From: SAR324 cluster bacterium
GTDB lineage: Bacteria > SAR324 > NAC60-12
Assembly (NCBI GenBank): GCA_028822475.1
Contig: JAPKDT010000134.1
Coordinates: 1-5,868, forward strand
Reading direction: 5' to 3'
DNA length: 5,868 bases
How positions within the stretch are numbered: position 1 is the first letter of the stretch; each line of letters opens with the position of its first letter. Under the pieces are notes generated by a model. That model was not told where the DNA came from, ran no database searches, and saw nothing but the letters and a program-made list of their open reading frames with translations. A program made the translations under genes and the position numbers. Of this stretch, positions 5,821 through 5,868 are shown in pieces.

Positions 5821-5868
5821 ATTCCAAATTTAGGTTTAAGTAATTCCATCTGGTGGGTGCGTTTCTAG

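Larger units (their letters stand above)
5472..5868. other. AT-rich region upstream of yajC, mostly unassigned
   Basis: Nearly 400 bases without a confidently recognisable gene. The yajC-proximal 125 bases hold its ribosome-binding site and the two weak divergent promoter candidates. The rest is occupied by a doubtful + strand reading frame (5596-5820) and ends with 48 bases in which I see nothing. The tgt gene that commonly precedes yajC in other bacteria is not present here. I see no tRNA, terminator with a T-run, CRISPR repeat or insertion-sequence end. Confidence 0.5.

Overview
The window looks like chromosomal DNA from a Gram-negative bacterium. It has a Sec-exported tetraheme cytochrome c (so a periplasm and c-type heme maturation), a split SecD/SecF pair with YajC, and a proteobacterial-style TyrA. 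Moderately AT-rich coding DNA and the metallophosphatase-like/cytochrome c554 fusion suggest a deltaproteobacterial or SAR324-like lineage. That placement is a guess from family resemblance, not a measured assignment.

Left part, + strand: the window opens inside the last 43 codons of an unidentified gene (1-132). One base later comes a full-length secreted cytochrome (134-1498). It has a signal peptide, an N-terminal domain resembling the 5'-nucleotidase/UshA metallophosphatase fold but without its metal-binding histidines, and a C-terminal domain with four CXXCH heme sites. The two genes form a tight + strand unit.

Middle and right, - strand, in transcription order: yajC (5471-5046), secD (4914-3346), secF (3309-2377) and tyrA (2367-1495). 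YajC, SecD and SecF are the accessory membrane complex of the Sec translocase. TyrA is a cytosolic tyrosine-biosynthesis dehydrogenase; it lies nine bases downstream of secF in the same reading frame and is probably translated by coupling. The tyrA and cytochrome stop codons overlap in one CTAG palindrome, so the two units converge with no spacer. An 8-bp-arm hairpin follows the yajC stop, and the 131-bp yajC-secD gap is the largest within the cluster.

Right end (5472-5868): an AT-rich stretch with a weak candidate divergent promoter pair and one doubtful 74-codon + strand reading frame with a signal-peptide-like start. Its function is not recognised.

Most of the window is ordinary core-genome content; I see no convincing new defence, mobile or RNA system. 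The points most worth a second look are the non-catalytic-looking metallophosphatase domain fused to the tetraheme module, the charge-segregated YajC tail built on a 12-nt tandem repeat, the yajC-secD hairpin, the secF-tyrA junction, and the small putative secreted protein.
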